In this document: positions 1-7,057 of the stretch, one piece after another
Numbering within the stretch: the stretch's first letter is position 1
How the letters are laid out: each line of letters begins with the position of its first letter
Assembly (NCBI GenBank): GCA_902557585.1
Contig: CACEBA010000020.1
Coordinates: 1-9,912, forward strand
Source of the DNA: an uncultured Pelagibacteraceae bacterium
GTDB lineage: Bacteria; Pseudomonadota; Alphaproteobacteria; Pelagibacterales; Pelagibacteraceae
Reading direction: 5' to 3'
DNA length: 9,912 nucleotides
Program-made: the position numbers and the translations under genes
Notes under the pieces: model-generated
Told to the model about the DNA's origin: nothing
The model's database searches: none
The model's input: only the letters and a program-made list of their open reading frames with translations

Positions 1-798
1 ATTTAACTTTTTAAAACTTTGAATATTTTTTAATTGAGGAAAAATTATCTCTATTAACTCAAGGCTTTCTTTGTCCTTAAATAACTTAATAAATCCATCT
101 GATTTTGTTAATTTTTTAAATTCCTCTACTAGTCTTTCTGAAGAGAGTTTTGAAATTCCTCCTATATTTTTTTTAATAGTTTTAAAAATTTCATGCTCAT
201 GTTTGTTATTAGAATAATTCAAAAAGAAACGAAGATATCTTAATATCCTTAAGTAGTCCTCTTGAATTCTTTTTTCTGGATTTCCTATAAATTTTACAGT
301 TCCATTTTCTAAATCTTTTTTACCATTATGTGGATCAAACAAATTTCCATCTTTATCAGAGTAAATTGCATTAATAGAAAAATCTCTACGATTTGAGTCT
401 TCCTTCCAATCAATCGAAAATTCAACTTTAGCATGTCTGCCATCTGTTGAAACATCTTTTCTAAGAGTGGTGATTTCATATTTTTCATCATCTATAATTG
501 CAGTAATTGTTCCATGATCTATTCCCGTTTTATAAAAGTTAATATTATTTTTTTTAAGTGCATTACAAACTTCTGTAGGTATTAAGTTTGTAGCTAAGTC
601 AATATCATCAACTTTTTCTTTTTTTATAATCTTTCTAATACATCCACCGACATATCTAACTTCGCTAGTTTCGTTGAATTTATTTATAGCTTCAAACACT
701 TTGTGGGCTGAAGTTTCTTGGGTAATTTTTTTTATGTTTTGACTTATGTAATCAAGATTTCTTGATCTGAAAAATATTTTGTCTAATAATTTATCCAT
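1..798 (-). CDS. cca: CCA tRNA nucleotidyltransferase (CCA-adding enzyme), C-terminus cut by window edge
   Basis: Adds or repairs the 3' CCA of tRNAs from CTP and ATP, in the cytoplasm. The first 266 residues are visible and the frame stays open to base 1. Class II nucleotidyltransferase motifs appear in order: VGGCIR at 50-55, catalytic aspartates D65 and D67 in DDIDLAT, the TTLRKD stretch at 110-115, EDSNRRDFSINA at 133-144, and EDYLRILRYLRF at 180-191, whose E/D..R group acts as the nucleotide-selecting template in this family. Family members are usually about 400 residues, so roughly a third is missing. The ATG at 798 gives the expected short N-terminus. It lies 3 nt after the tRNA-Gln CCA and has no Shine-Dalgarno sequence. 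It is the last visible gene of the TPR-ispE-tRNA-cca block. A poly(A) polymerase is possible from motifs alone, but the alphaproteobacterial setting favours CCA addition. Confidence 0.93.
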   Translation of the reverse strand, partial: MDKLLDKIFFRSRNLDYISQNIKKITQETSAHKVFEAINKFNETSEVRYVGGCIRKIIKKEKVDDIDLATNLIPTEVCNALKKNNINFYKTGIDHGTITAIIDDEKYEITTLRKDVSTDGRHAKVEFSIDWKEDSNRRDFSINAIYSDKDGNLFDPHNGKKDLENGTVKFIGNPEKRIQEDYLRILRYLRFFLNYSNNKHEHEIFKTIKKNIGGISKLSSERLVEEFKKLTKSDGFIKLFKDKESLELIEIIFPQLKNIQSFKKLN

Positions 799-801
799 AA
801 T

Positions 802-875
802 TGGCTGGGGCGCTAGGATTCGAACCTAGGATGCCGGTACCAAAAACCAGTGCCTTACCGCTTGGCTACGCCCCA
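802..875 (-). tRNA. tRNA-Gln (anticodon TTG), CCA encoded
   Basis: Read on the minus strand it folds into a full cloverleaf. The acceptor stem is TGGGGCG/CGCCCCA, starting with the U1-A72 pair typical of glutamine tRNAs. The D arm has a GCC/GGC stem with a GG-containing loop. The anticodon stem is CTGGT/ACCGG with loop TTTTGGT, giving anticodon TTG (plus-strand bases 841-843), which reads CAA. The variable loop has 4 nt. The T arm is CTAGG/CCTAG with loop TTCGAAT. The discriminator is G and the CCA is encoded (802-804). The gene lies between ispE (33 nt downstream of its stop) and cca (3 nt before its start), so it is probably processed from a common transcript. A promoter of its own is not clear. 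Confidence 0.97.
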
Positions 876-908
876 ATATTGTTTTCGTATAACACAAAAA
901 AGCAAAAT

Positions 909-1754
909 TTATATAGTTTTTGATACATTGCACCAACAATTTTTAAATTTTCTTTTAAACTGTGCCTTTGCTAACTTACAATCTTTAGAGTATTGATAAT
1001 AAGCACAAATAACTGATCCTGAACCAGTCATCCTAACAAATAAGGGGCTATTAAGTTTTTTCAAAAATAATTTTATGTTTTTTAGTCGCGGGTATTTTAT
1101 AAAAGCTATTTTTTCAAGAGCATTAACTTGCTGAATTAGATAGTTTGAACGAAACATTTGTTTTTTTGGAGAATTGAGTCTTGGTTTAGTGAACTTTCTA
1201 ACTCCAGTGTATATTTTTTGCGTAGAACATCCAAAGTTTGGTTTAACCAACAAAGTGTTGTATTTAGGACATTTTGCGAATTTTTTAATCTGATTGTTTG
1301 ATTTCAAGATAGAACTAGAAAAATTTATTCCTAATATCACATCAGATCCAATTGAATTACATAGTTTTTCTATCTTTATTTTTGAGAGTTTTATAATTTT
1401 TTTTTTTATAAAAAAATTTAATATCGCTGCAGCATTCATAGACCCACCACCTAGTCCAGCTTCTTGTGGTATATTTTTTTTAATTCTAATTTTAAATTTT
1501 TTATTTTTTAATAAATTAGTTTTATCAAGTAAATATACTAACTTTTGAACTGTGTTTTCTCTTTTTATATTTTTTGAAAATTTTCCATAAAAAGAAATTT
1601 CGTGATTATTAGATTTTATTTTTTTAATTGAGATTAAATCATGTAACTCAACAAATGAAACAATGCTCTCAATTTTATGCATTGAGTTTCTTTTTCCTGT
1701 TACATTCAGTGCTAGATTAATTTTAGCGTAAGATTTAAGATAATTATTCCTCAT
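909..1754 (-). CDS. ispE: 4-diphosphocytidyl-2-C-methyl-D-erythritol kinase
   Basis: ATP-dependent kinase of the non-mevalonate (MEP) pathway to isopentenyl diphosphate, in the cytoplasm. At 281 residues it has the usual length. GHMP-kinase features are visible: SYAKINLAL at the N-terminus with the conserved Lys (K11, equivalent to E. coli K10), the ATP-binding loop PQEAGLGGGSMNAAA at 96-110, GSD with the catalytic Asp at 138, and the third motif RMTGSGS at 241-247. The ATG at 1754 directly follows the TAA of the TPR gene (TAAATG), so translation is probably coupled; there is no Shine-Dalgarno sequence. The gene contains an 11-A run on its coding strand (1397-1407). Gene identity is firm. Confidence 0.95.
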   Translation of the reverse strand: MRNNYLKSYAKINLALNVTGKRNSMHKIESIVSFVELHDLISIKKIKSNNHEISFYGKFSKNIKRENTVQKLVYLLDKTNLLKNKKFKIRIKKNIPQEAGLGGGSMNAAAILNFFIKKKIIKLSKIKIEKLCNSIGSDVILGINFSSSILKSNNQIKKFAKCPKYNTLLVKPNFGCSTQKIYTGVRKFTKPRLNSPKKQMFRSNYLIQQVNALEKIAFIKYPRLKNIKLFLKKLNSPLFVRMTGSGSVICAYYQYSKDCKLAKAQFKRKFKNCWCNVSKTI

Positions 1755-3440
1755 TTAGGAATTTTTAAGGCCTTCAATAATTTTAATATTTATTTTATTC
1801 CTCATACTATCCTCAGTATCATCAAAGTTTAAAACATTATTCCAAAAATATCTTGCTTGTATTTTACGATTTAATTTCCACAATATGTCTCCGTAATGAT
1901 CGTTCACTATTGGATCCTCAGGCATTAATTCTACTGCTCTTTTAAGATATTTTTCAGCCTCAATGTAATCGTCTACAAGATAATAAGCCCATCCAATAGA
2001 GTCGATGATATAAGGATCGTCACTTTTTGACTCATATGCCCTTTTCAACATTTCTATTGCTTCATCAATTTTATAACCACGTTCTAACCAAGAATAGGCC
2101 AAATAATTTAAAACATAAGCGTCATCAGGATATATTTCTAAAGAATTAAGTAAGTCCTCGTCTGCTTTTTTATAATCTCCCATCCTCTCATAGCTGCCCC
2201 CTCTTCGGTAAAATAAATCTGCCCGAAGCTCAGATTGATCATCTAATGTTGAAATAATTTGAGAGTAATATTGGATTGCCTTTTCATAATTTTTTGAACT
2301 TTTATAAAAATTTGCAACATCAAATATCATTTTTAAATTTGGATTATCTATTTGATTCAACTTTTCATTGATAAATTTAATTGCATTTTCATAATCTTGC
2401 TCCTCTACAATTATTTGAGCCTCTTTTTTAATTCTATACCAATAATAAAACTCATCTTTTTTGTTAAATTTTGTAAGGATTTTTCTGACTTTATCGAATT
2501 CTTCATTTAGATAATAATTTTCTATAACTAAGGATAAATTAAACTCAAATTTTGGATTTAAATAATTAGATAAATTCAAATAAAAATTTGATTTACCAAA
2601 ATTGTCCTGAGACGAATACAGATTGGATACTAAAAATAAAAATTCAGACACAACATCTTTGTGATTTTGACAGGAAAAAATTTTATTAAATTCATTAAAT
2701 TTTTTATTTTCTACCCAACTTTTACTTTGTGATAATAAGATTGTTGAGTTTATGTAATCAAATTGACTAACTATATTTTCTGCTTCGTTAATTTTTTTTT
2801 TATCAATTAAATAATTAAGGTAAAAAAAGATATATCTAGAATAATCTCCTTGTTGATTATTAATTAAATTCAGAAACACAGCTCCCGTCTTTTCGTCATT
2901 CAGATAACATCTTTGAAAAGTTTCGGAAATTAAAGACAAATTTCCAAAATTTTTTTTATTATTTAAAATTTTCTTATTTTTAAAAGTGTATATATATTGT
3001 TTTAAAGTCTCAAAAATTATTAAATTTATTCTATTTTGATCTTGAAATTTTAAACTTTGAGTTAAGTATTCATCAGCTTTATCAAACTTGTTTTTTTTTA
3101 AACTATCAATAATTAAAATTAAGTACGCGTCGTAAAAATCTGCATTGTCTTTATTGCTATTATTTTTAATCACATTAATTGCTTGAGGTACTTTATTGTC
3201 CAGAACTAATGAATTTACGTACCTTTTTAAATATGAGTCATGCTTGTTAAGTAAAACTTTTGAAAGATTAAAAAATTTTAATGCTTTAGAATTATTTTGA
3301 TTTTCATAAGCGATAATCCCTGAGAAATAATTTGATAAATCTCTTGAATTAAAGTCATTAAAACTAGTACTTTTAGAATATATCGGTGTCTGATAGAGTA
3401 ACCCAAAAATAAATACTAGTTTTATTAATTTTTTTAACAT
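1755..3440 (-). CDS. Exported tetratricopeptide-repeat protein
   Basis: 561 residues. The N-terminus (Lys-rich start, then LVFIFGLL, polar stretch to about residue 23) looks like a Sec signal peptide, so the protein is probably periplasmic or attached to the inner membrane. The middle (30-370) is Asn/Lys-rich, helical and weakly repetitive, probably diverged TPR-like repeats. The C-terminal part holds clear TPRs at about 371-400, 407-440, 441-474, 475-508 and 509-541, recognisable by the W/Y-G/A-Y spacing and the terminal proline or acidic turns (EIYPDD, ELMPEDP). No catalytic domain is seen. TPR arrays act as protein-binding scaffolds; the partner is unknown. A TPR protein upstream of ispE is, to my recollection, a common alphaproteobacterial arrangement. 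The start at 3440 fits the signal peptide and lies 11 bp from the divergent glycosylase start. Confidence 0.85.
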   Translation of the reverse strand: MLKKLIKLVFIFGLLYQTPIYSKSTSFNDFNSRDLSNYFSGIIAYENQNNSKALKFFNLSKVLLNKHDSYLKRYVNSLVLDNKVPQAINVIKNNSNKDNADFYDAYLILIIDSLKKNKFDKADEYLTQSLKFQDQNRINLIIFETLKQYIYTFKNKKILNNKKNFGNLSLISETFQRCYLNDEKTGAVFLNLINNQQGDYSRYIFFYLNYLIDKKKINEAENIVSQFDYINSTILLSQSKSWVENKKFNEFNKIFSCQNHKDVVSEFLFLVSNLYSSQDNFGKSNFYLNLSNYLNPKFEFNLSLVIENYYLNEEFDKVRKILTKFNKKDEFYYWYRIKKEAQIIVEEQDYENAIKFINEKLNQIDNPNLKMIFDVANFYKSSKNYEKAIQYYSQIISTLDDQSELRADLFYRRGGSYERMGDYKKADEDLLNSLEIYPDDAYVLNYLAYSWLERGYKIDEAIEMLKRAYESKSDDPYIIDSIGWAYYLVDDYIEAEKYLKRAVELMPEDPIVNDHYGDILWKLNRKIQARYFWNNVLNFDDTEDSMRNKINIKIIEGLKNS

Positions 3441-3446
3441 TTAGAC

Positions 3447-3475
3447 ATTGTATGACTAAAAAAGTAATAAATCAA
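3447..3475 (-). promoter_or_regulatory. Predicted sigma-70-type promoter for the TPR-ispE-tRNA-cca block
   Basis: On the minus strand, TTGATT (3475-3470) is separated by 17 nt from TACAAT (3452-3447), matching the -35 and -10 consensus at 4/6 and 5/6 with ideal spacing. Transcription would begin about 7 nt further on, at or beside the ATG (3440-3438), giving a leaderless message. The promoter lies inside the first codons of the divergent uracil-DNA glycosylase gene. It is a prediction from sequence only. Confidence 0.5.
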
Positions 3476-4174
3476 AATGACAAATTTAAGGAAGAATTAA
3501 TAAATATGATTGAACCAAACTTTGTTTTTAATAATAAACCTATAAACAGATTTATTAAAAATGATGTAAAACATGATGATAATCAGTCTAAAAATAAGAC
3601 TGAGTTACTGCTAAAACTAAAAAAACAAATCAATTCAATTGAAAATTGTAAATTGAAAGAAAATTCAAGAAATTTAATTTTAGGAGATGGAAACATTAAC
3701 AGTCCTATAATGTTAATTGGTGAAGCCCCAGGTTTAGAAGAAGATAGTAATGCTAATACTTTTATGGGCGAAGTTGGAGAACTACTTAATAAAATGCTGC
3801 TGGCTATCGATATAAAACGAAAAAATATTTATTGTAGTTATTCAATAAATTTTAGACCTCCAGAAGATAGAAAACCAACGTCAGTAGAGATCAAAAGATA
3901 TTCTGTTTTTTTAAAGGAACATATATCAATAATAGATCCCAAAATTGTCATTTTAATGGGGAGTACAGCAATGGAGGCTGTTACAGGAATAAGCGATAAA
4001 ATTTCTAGTAAAAGAGGAAAATGGGAAGAGGTTATACTAAATGGTCGAACCTATCCTTTAATGATAACTTTTAATCCTTCATATTTGATAAGATTTCCAG
4101 AGAATAAGAAATACTCATGGGAAGATCTAAAAAAAATAAGACAAAAGATAAAAGACTTAAATTTAAAAGTTTAA
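3452..4174 (+). CDS. Family 4-type uracil-DNA glycosylase lacking most Fe-S ligands
   Basis: Removes uracil (from cytosine deamination or misincorporation) from DNA as the first step of base excision repair. The 240-residue protein has a roughly 60-residue variable N-terminal extension, then the family 4 core: LGDGN (78-82), motif 1 GEAPGLEED (90-98), TFMGEVGELLNKML (103-116), RPPEDRKPT (135-143), and a C-terminal motif 2 region reading TFNPSYLIR (206-214). Classic family 4 enzymes bind [4Fe-4S] through four cysteines; here only the first (C66) remains, with K69, F134 and Y150 at the other three positions. Motif 2 has Asn208 where His is normal. I recall that alphaproteobacterial relatives also lack several cysteines, so part of this may be ancestral. 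The stop overlaps rnhB by 1 nt. Fold assignment is firm; activity and specificity are uncertain. Confidence 0.85.
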   Translation: MTKKVINQNDKFKEELINMIEPNFVFNNKPINRFIKNDVKHDDNQSKNKTELLLKLKKQINSIENCKLKENSRNLILGDGNINSPIMLIGEAPGLEEDSNANTFMGEVGELLNKMLLAIDIKRKNIYCSYSINFRPPEDRKPTSVEIKRYSVFLKEHISIIDPKIVILMGSTAMEAVTGISDKISSKRGKWEEVILNGRTYPLMITFNPSYLIRFPENKKYSWEDLKKIRQKIKDLNLKV

Positions 4175-4746
4175 TGAAAATAATCGCAGGTGTAGACGAA
4201 GTTGGGAGAGGCAGTTTAATTGGACCAGTTTATGCGGCAGCTGTTATTTTAAATAAATCTATTAATTCAAAATTACTCAAAGACTCTAAAACACTGACTA
4301 AAGAAAAAAGGGAAATTTTATTTAATTATATTAAAAAAAATTCAATTTGGGCTACTGGTAAAGCCTCTGTTAAAGAAATAGATAAAATAAATATTCTTCA
4401 GGCGAGTTTGCTTGCCATGAAAAGAGCAATAAAAAAACTCAAAAAAAAACCTTCACAAGTTTTAATTGATGGAAACAAAATACCAGATTTAAAAAATTAT
4501 AACTTAAAGGCAATAGTAAAAGGTGACCAAAAAATACCCTCCATTTCAGCTGCATCTATTGTTGCTAAAGTAACTAGAGATAAATTTATAAAAACATTAG
4601 CAAAAAAGAACAAAGGATATAACTGGGATCAAAATTTTGGATATGGAACTAATCAACATTTAAAGGCAATAAAAAAGCTTGGTGTTAACAAACATCATAG
4701 AAAAACATTCTCACCAATATCAAAACTTAAGAAACACAATATCTAG
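4174..4746 (+). CDS. rnhB: Ribonuclease HII
   Basis: Cleaves RNA in RNA-DNA hybrids and nicks at single ribonucleotides in DNA, starting ribonucleotide excision repair in the cytoplasm. From the ATG at 4174 the protein has 190 residues, normal for the family. The four metal-binding acids are present: D8 and E9 in AGVDEVGRG, D99 in LIDGN and D118 in VKGDQKIPSISAASIVAK. The latter motif and the terminal HHRKTFSP match RNase HII, not HIII. The 4174 start overlaps the glycosylase stop as TAATG and places AGVDEVGRG at residue 5, where it belongs. An in-frame ATG at 4117 would add 19 lysine-rich residues inside the upstream gene and is unlikely. It forms a two-gene repair operon with the uracil-DNA glycosylase. 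Confidence 0.95.
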   Translation: MKIIAGVDEVGRGSLIGPVYAAAVILNKSINSKLLKDSKTLTKEKREILFNYIKKNSIWATGKASVKEIDKINILQASLLAMKRAIKKLKKKPSQVLIDGNKIPDLKNYNLKAIVKGDQKIPSISAASIVAKVTRDKFIKTLAKKNKGYNWDQNFGYGTNQHLKAIKKLGVNKHHRKTFSPISKLKKHNI

Positions 4747-4838
4747 TTATATTAAATTTTAGCCACACAAAACGAGTCTAAATATTTCAATCTCAGGTTG
4801 ACCGTAGAATCCATTTGGAGTCTAATTATTTTTTAAAA
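4747..4838 (+). promoter_or_regulatory. ccrM upstream region with three GANTC sites
   Basis: This 92-bp gap is the longest non-coding stretch in the window. It holds GAGTC (4774-4778), GAATC (4807-4811) and GAGTC (4818-4822), all matching GANTC, the established target of CcrM. By hand count the rest of the window has about 12 such sites in 9.8 kb, so three in 49 bp is a marked cluster. The two proximal sites sit in the -35/-10 spacer and against the -10 of the predicted ccrM promoter. In Caulobacter, GANTC sites in the ccrM promoter/leader affect its expression by methylation. No clear CtrA-type TTAA-N7-TTAA box or rho-independent terminator is visible. Confidence 0.7.
4798..4826 (+). promoter_or_regulatory. 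Predicted ccrM promoter
   Basis: TTGACC (4798-4803), a 17-nt spacer and TCTAAT (4821-4826) match the sigma-70 -35 and -10 hexamers at 5/6 each with ideal spacing. The expected transcription start at about 4833-4835 is only 4-6 nt before the ATG at 4839, so the message would be almost leaderless. One GANTC lies within the spacer and another overlaps the first two bases of the -10. This placement resembles GcrA/CcrM-controlled promoters described in Caulobacter. No GcrA gene is in the window. Confidence 0.6.
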
Positions 4839-5909
4839 ATGAAAACTGATTTCAAAAATAAAGTTATTAATGGAGATAGCCTAGAAGAATTAAAGAAAAT
4901 TCCACGTGAAACTTTTGATTTGATTTTTGCAGACCCTCCATACAATCTTCAATTAAAAAATGAATTAGTAAGACCAGATAGATCTAAAGTAAACGCTGTA
5001 AATGATAAATGGGATCAGTTCGAAAATTTTAAAAAATACGATGAGTTTACATATGAGTGGTTATCAGAATGTAAAAGAATTTTAAAAAAAGATGGAGCAA
5101 TATGGGTTATTGGAAGTTATCACAATATTTTTAGAGTAGGAACTGCAATTCAAAATTTAGGATTTTGGATTTTAAACGATGTAATTTGGAATAAAAATAA
5201 TCCTATGCCTAATTTTAGAGGAACACGATTTACCAACGCTCATGAAACTTTGATTTGGGCATCTAAAAGTGAAAAATCAAAATATACATTTAATTATCAA
5301 TCACTAAAATGTTTGAATGATGATTTACAAATGAGATCAAACTGGGATCTTCCAATTTGCAGTGGTGCAGAAAGATTGAAGAAAAACGGCAAAAAAGTAC
5401 ATTCAACTCAAAAACCAGAGGCTTTACTACATAGAGTTTTACTAGCATCTACCAATAAATATGACATGATTTTAGATCCTTTTTTAGGTTCAGGAACAAC
5501 GGCAACAGTTGCGAAAAAACTTGGAAGAAATTATTTTGGTATAGAAAAAGAAAAAAATTATTTCAAAGCTGCAGAAAAAAGAATTAAAAATGCAAAACCT
5601 ATTGAAGATGATTTACTTGATACTCTTAAAAATAATAGATCAAAACCCAGAATACCATTTGGATCATTAGTGGAGCTTGGAATAATTAAGCCAGGTACTA
5701 ACATTTTTGATAATAAGAAAAAAATTAACGCAAAAATTTTAGCAGATGGAAGTATTAAGCATAACCAGTCTGAAGGCTCTATACATAAAGTTGCAGCCAC
5801 TATTTTAGGCGCTGAAAGTTGCAATGGATGGACATATTGGCATTGTGATATTAATGGCAGAATCTATCCAATAGACTACTTGAGACAAAGATTAATCTCA
5901 AAAAACTAA
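4839..5909 (+). CDS. ccrM: CcrM-type adenine-N6 DNA methyltransferase (GANTC)
   Basis: S-adenosylmethionine-dependent methylase that modifies adenine in GANTC and, in Alphaproteobacteria, ties transcription to the replication cycle. At 356 residues it is close to Caulobacter CcrM (about 358). It is a beta-class enzyme: the catalytic motif ADPPYNLQL (31-39) precedes the SAM-binding DPFLGSGTT (213-221), followed by GRNYFGIE. The C-terminal region from about 270 (KPRIPFGSLVELGIIKPG, then GSIHKVAA and CNGWTYWH) is the RAMA-type domain typical of CcrM and needed for its DNA recognition. The ATG at 4839 is chosen: the in-frame TTG at 4815 lies inside the predicted promoter. No restriction enzyme gene is adjacent, so it is an orphan methylase. 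Its TAA overlaps the stop of the convergent monooxygenase gene by 4 bp. Confidence 0.95.
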   Translation: MKTDFKNKVINGDSLEELKKIPRETFDLIFADPPYNLQLKNELVRPDRSKVNAVNDKWDQFENFKKYDEFTYEWLSECKRILKKDGAIWVIGSYHNIFRVGTAIQNLGFWILNDVIWNKNNPMPNFRGTRFTNAHETLIWASKSEKSKYTFNYQSLKCLNDDLQMRSNWDLPICSGAERLKKNGKKVHSTQKPEALLHRVLLASTNKYDMILDPFLGSGTTATVAKKLGRNYFGIEKEKNYFKAAEKRIKNAKPIEDDLLDTLKNNRSKPRIPFGSLVELGIIKPGTNIFDNKKKINAKILADGSIKHNQSEGSIHKVAATILGAESCNGWTYWHCDINGRIYPIDYLRQRLISKN

Positions 5910-7057
5910 TTATTGTAAATTTTTCCTAAATAATTTTCTAAGAATTTTTTGTTCTTAGTTAATATTTTTAATCCCATATTCCTAAAGAACACAATAATTG
6001 GATTTGATGCATGAAAAGCAAATTGATTTAGTTTTGATCTATTATTAATCATTTTTACTCTTGAAACTCTATTAATATAATAATCAGTTTTGCTACTTAT
6101 GATGCTTTCAAATAGCTCTGATGCACCTTCAATAGATTGTGAGGCTCCTTGTGCAAAAGAAGGTGGAAAGGCAAAAAAGGCGTCTCCAACGAGATGAATA
6201 TTTTCAACTGATTTATGAAAATCTTTACTAACAAAAACTGGGAAGCACTTGATATTATTTATGTTACTTAAAATTGAAGAAGAAATTTTATTTTGTAATT
6301 TATTTTTAATTCCCTCAATAAAAGCTTTTTCTTCAAAAAGGCTATAGTTTGTAAGCTCATTTGCAGTTAATTGATGCTTTAAAACACCAATAAAATTGTA
6401 TTCTCCAGTAATGTTGTCAATTGGGTAAATAACATAATGAAAATCAGGACCTACAAATAAAGAAATATTCATTTCATTTAAATTAATTAAGTTAGCCCGT
6501 GGGATTTTACCTCTAATTGCAATACAATTATTATAAGTTGGCTGAATTTGATTATTAGAAACTAAGGATTTTCCTTTAGAAAAAATACCATCAGATATAA
6601 TTAGATATTCACAAATAAAATTTTGATTATTGTTAAAAGTTAAATTTATTTGATCATTTTTTTTTTCGATTTTCTCAATGCTATGTTCATATTTTATAAC
6701 CTGTTCATCCAATCTATTTTTTAAAAATTCAACTAGTGTGGATCTTTTCATTGTAGTGTATTTACAATCTTCAGAATTATATTCAGAGATATTCAAATCG
6801 GATATTTTTTTTTGATTTTTAATCTCATAAAAATCAATTTTTTCGGGATTAAACTTTTCTTTATTTTCTATTTCATTAAATCCAATTTTGTTTAAAAGCT
6901 TGATACTATTGGTTGAAAGTTGGATCCCATACCCCTCATCTAACTCTACTGAGTGCTTTTTTTCAAATATTGTAACTTGATAATCAGAATTATCTTTAAA
7001 TAAATTAGCAATAAATAAACCTGAAATTCCTGCTCCTATAATTCCAATTTTTTTCAT
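5906..7057 (-). CDS. FAD-dependent aromatic-ring-type monooxygenase (group A flavoprotein)
   Basis: 383 residues. It resembles the PHBH/UbiH/salicylate hydroxylase superfamily (FAD_binding_3), which uses FAD, NAD(P)H and O2 to hydroxylate aromatic or related substrates. Three signatures are visible: an N-terminal Rossmann motif GIIGAGISGL (5-14) with acidic E32 closing the second strand, a DG motif at D156-G157 (ISDGIFS), and the GD motif HLVGDAFFAFPPSFAQGASQ (288-307) that binds FAD ribityl and phosphate. The C-terminal pattern SKLNQFAFHASNP..FFRNMGLK is typical of these enzymes. No membrane helix is evident. Substrate cannot be read from sequence; ubiquinone-ring hydroxylation or catabolism of an aromatic compound are both possible. 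It overlaps mutY by 4 nt (ATGA), so the pair is co-translated, although no functional link is obvious. It ends tail to tail with ccrM. Confidence 0.85.
   Translation of the reverse strand: MKKIGIIGAGISGLFIANLFKDNSDYQVTIFEKKHSVELDEGYGIQLSTNSIKLLNKIGFNEIENKEKFNPEKIDFYEIKNQKKISDLNISEYNSEDCKYTTMKRSTLVEFLKNRLDEQVIKYEHSIEKIEKKNDQINLTFNNNQNFICEYLIISDGIFSKGKSLVSNNQIQPTYNNCIAIRGKIPRANLINLNEMNISLFVGPDFHYVIYPIDNITGEYNFIGVLKHQLTANELTNYSLFEEKAFIEGIKNKLQNKISSSILSNINNIKCFPVFVSKDFHKSVENIHLVGDAFFAFPPSFAQGASQSIEGASELFESIISSKTDYYINRVSRVKMINNRSKLNQFAFHASNPIIVFFRNMGLKILTKNKKFLENYLGKIYNN

Noticed and set aside
309..491. Minus-strand open frame of 60 codons
   Set aside because: It lies in another frame inside cca, whose nucleotidyltransferase motifs cover the same bases.
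887..892. TTATAC on the minus strand as a -10 element of a separate tRNA-Gln promoter
   Set aside because: No -35 hexamer is visible at a suitable distance, and co-transcription with ispE explains the layout.
1294..1548. Plus-strand open frame of 84 codons rich in Phe and Ile
   Set aside because: It is antisense to the GHMP-kinase core of ispE; its composition is the mirror of Lys/Asn codons and shows no independent start signal.
4117..4173. Upstream ATG start for rnhB
   Set aside because: It would add 19 basic residues read out of frame from the glycosylase gene; the ATG at 4174 with the TAATG overlap gives the standard RNase HII N-terminus.
4815..4838. TTG start for ccrM
   Set aside because: It lies within the predicted promoter, upstream of the expected transcription start, and the extra residues are not part of the CcrM family N-terminus.
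4747..4838. CtrA binding box upstream of ccrM
   Set aside because: A TTAA occurs at 4752-4755 but there is no second half site at the required 7-nt spacing.
5558..5824. Minus-strand open frame of 88 codons
   Set aside because: It is antisense to the RAMA-type domain of ccrM, which is well conserved; no promoter or family match.
5900..5920. Bidirectional terminator between ccrM and the monooxygenase gene
   Set aside because: The stop codons overlap and I see no stem-loop followed by a T run; termination must occur elsewhere or by another mechanism.
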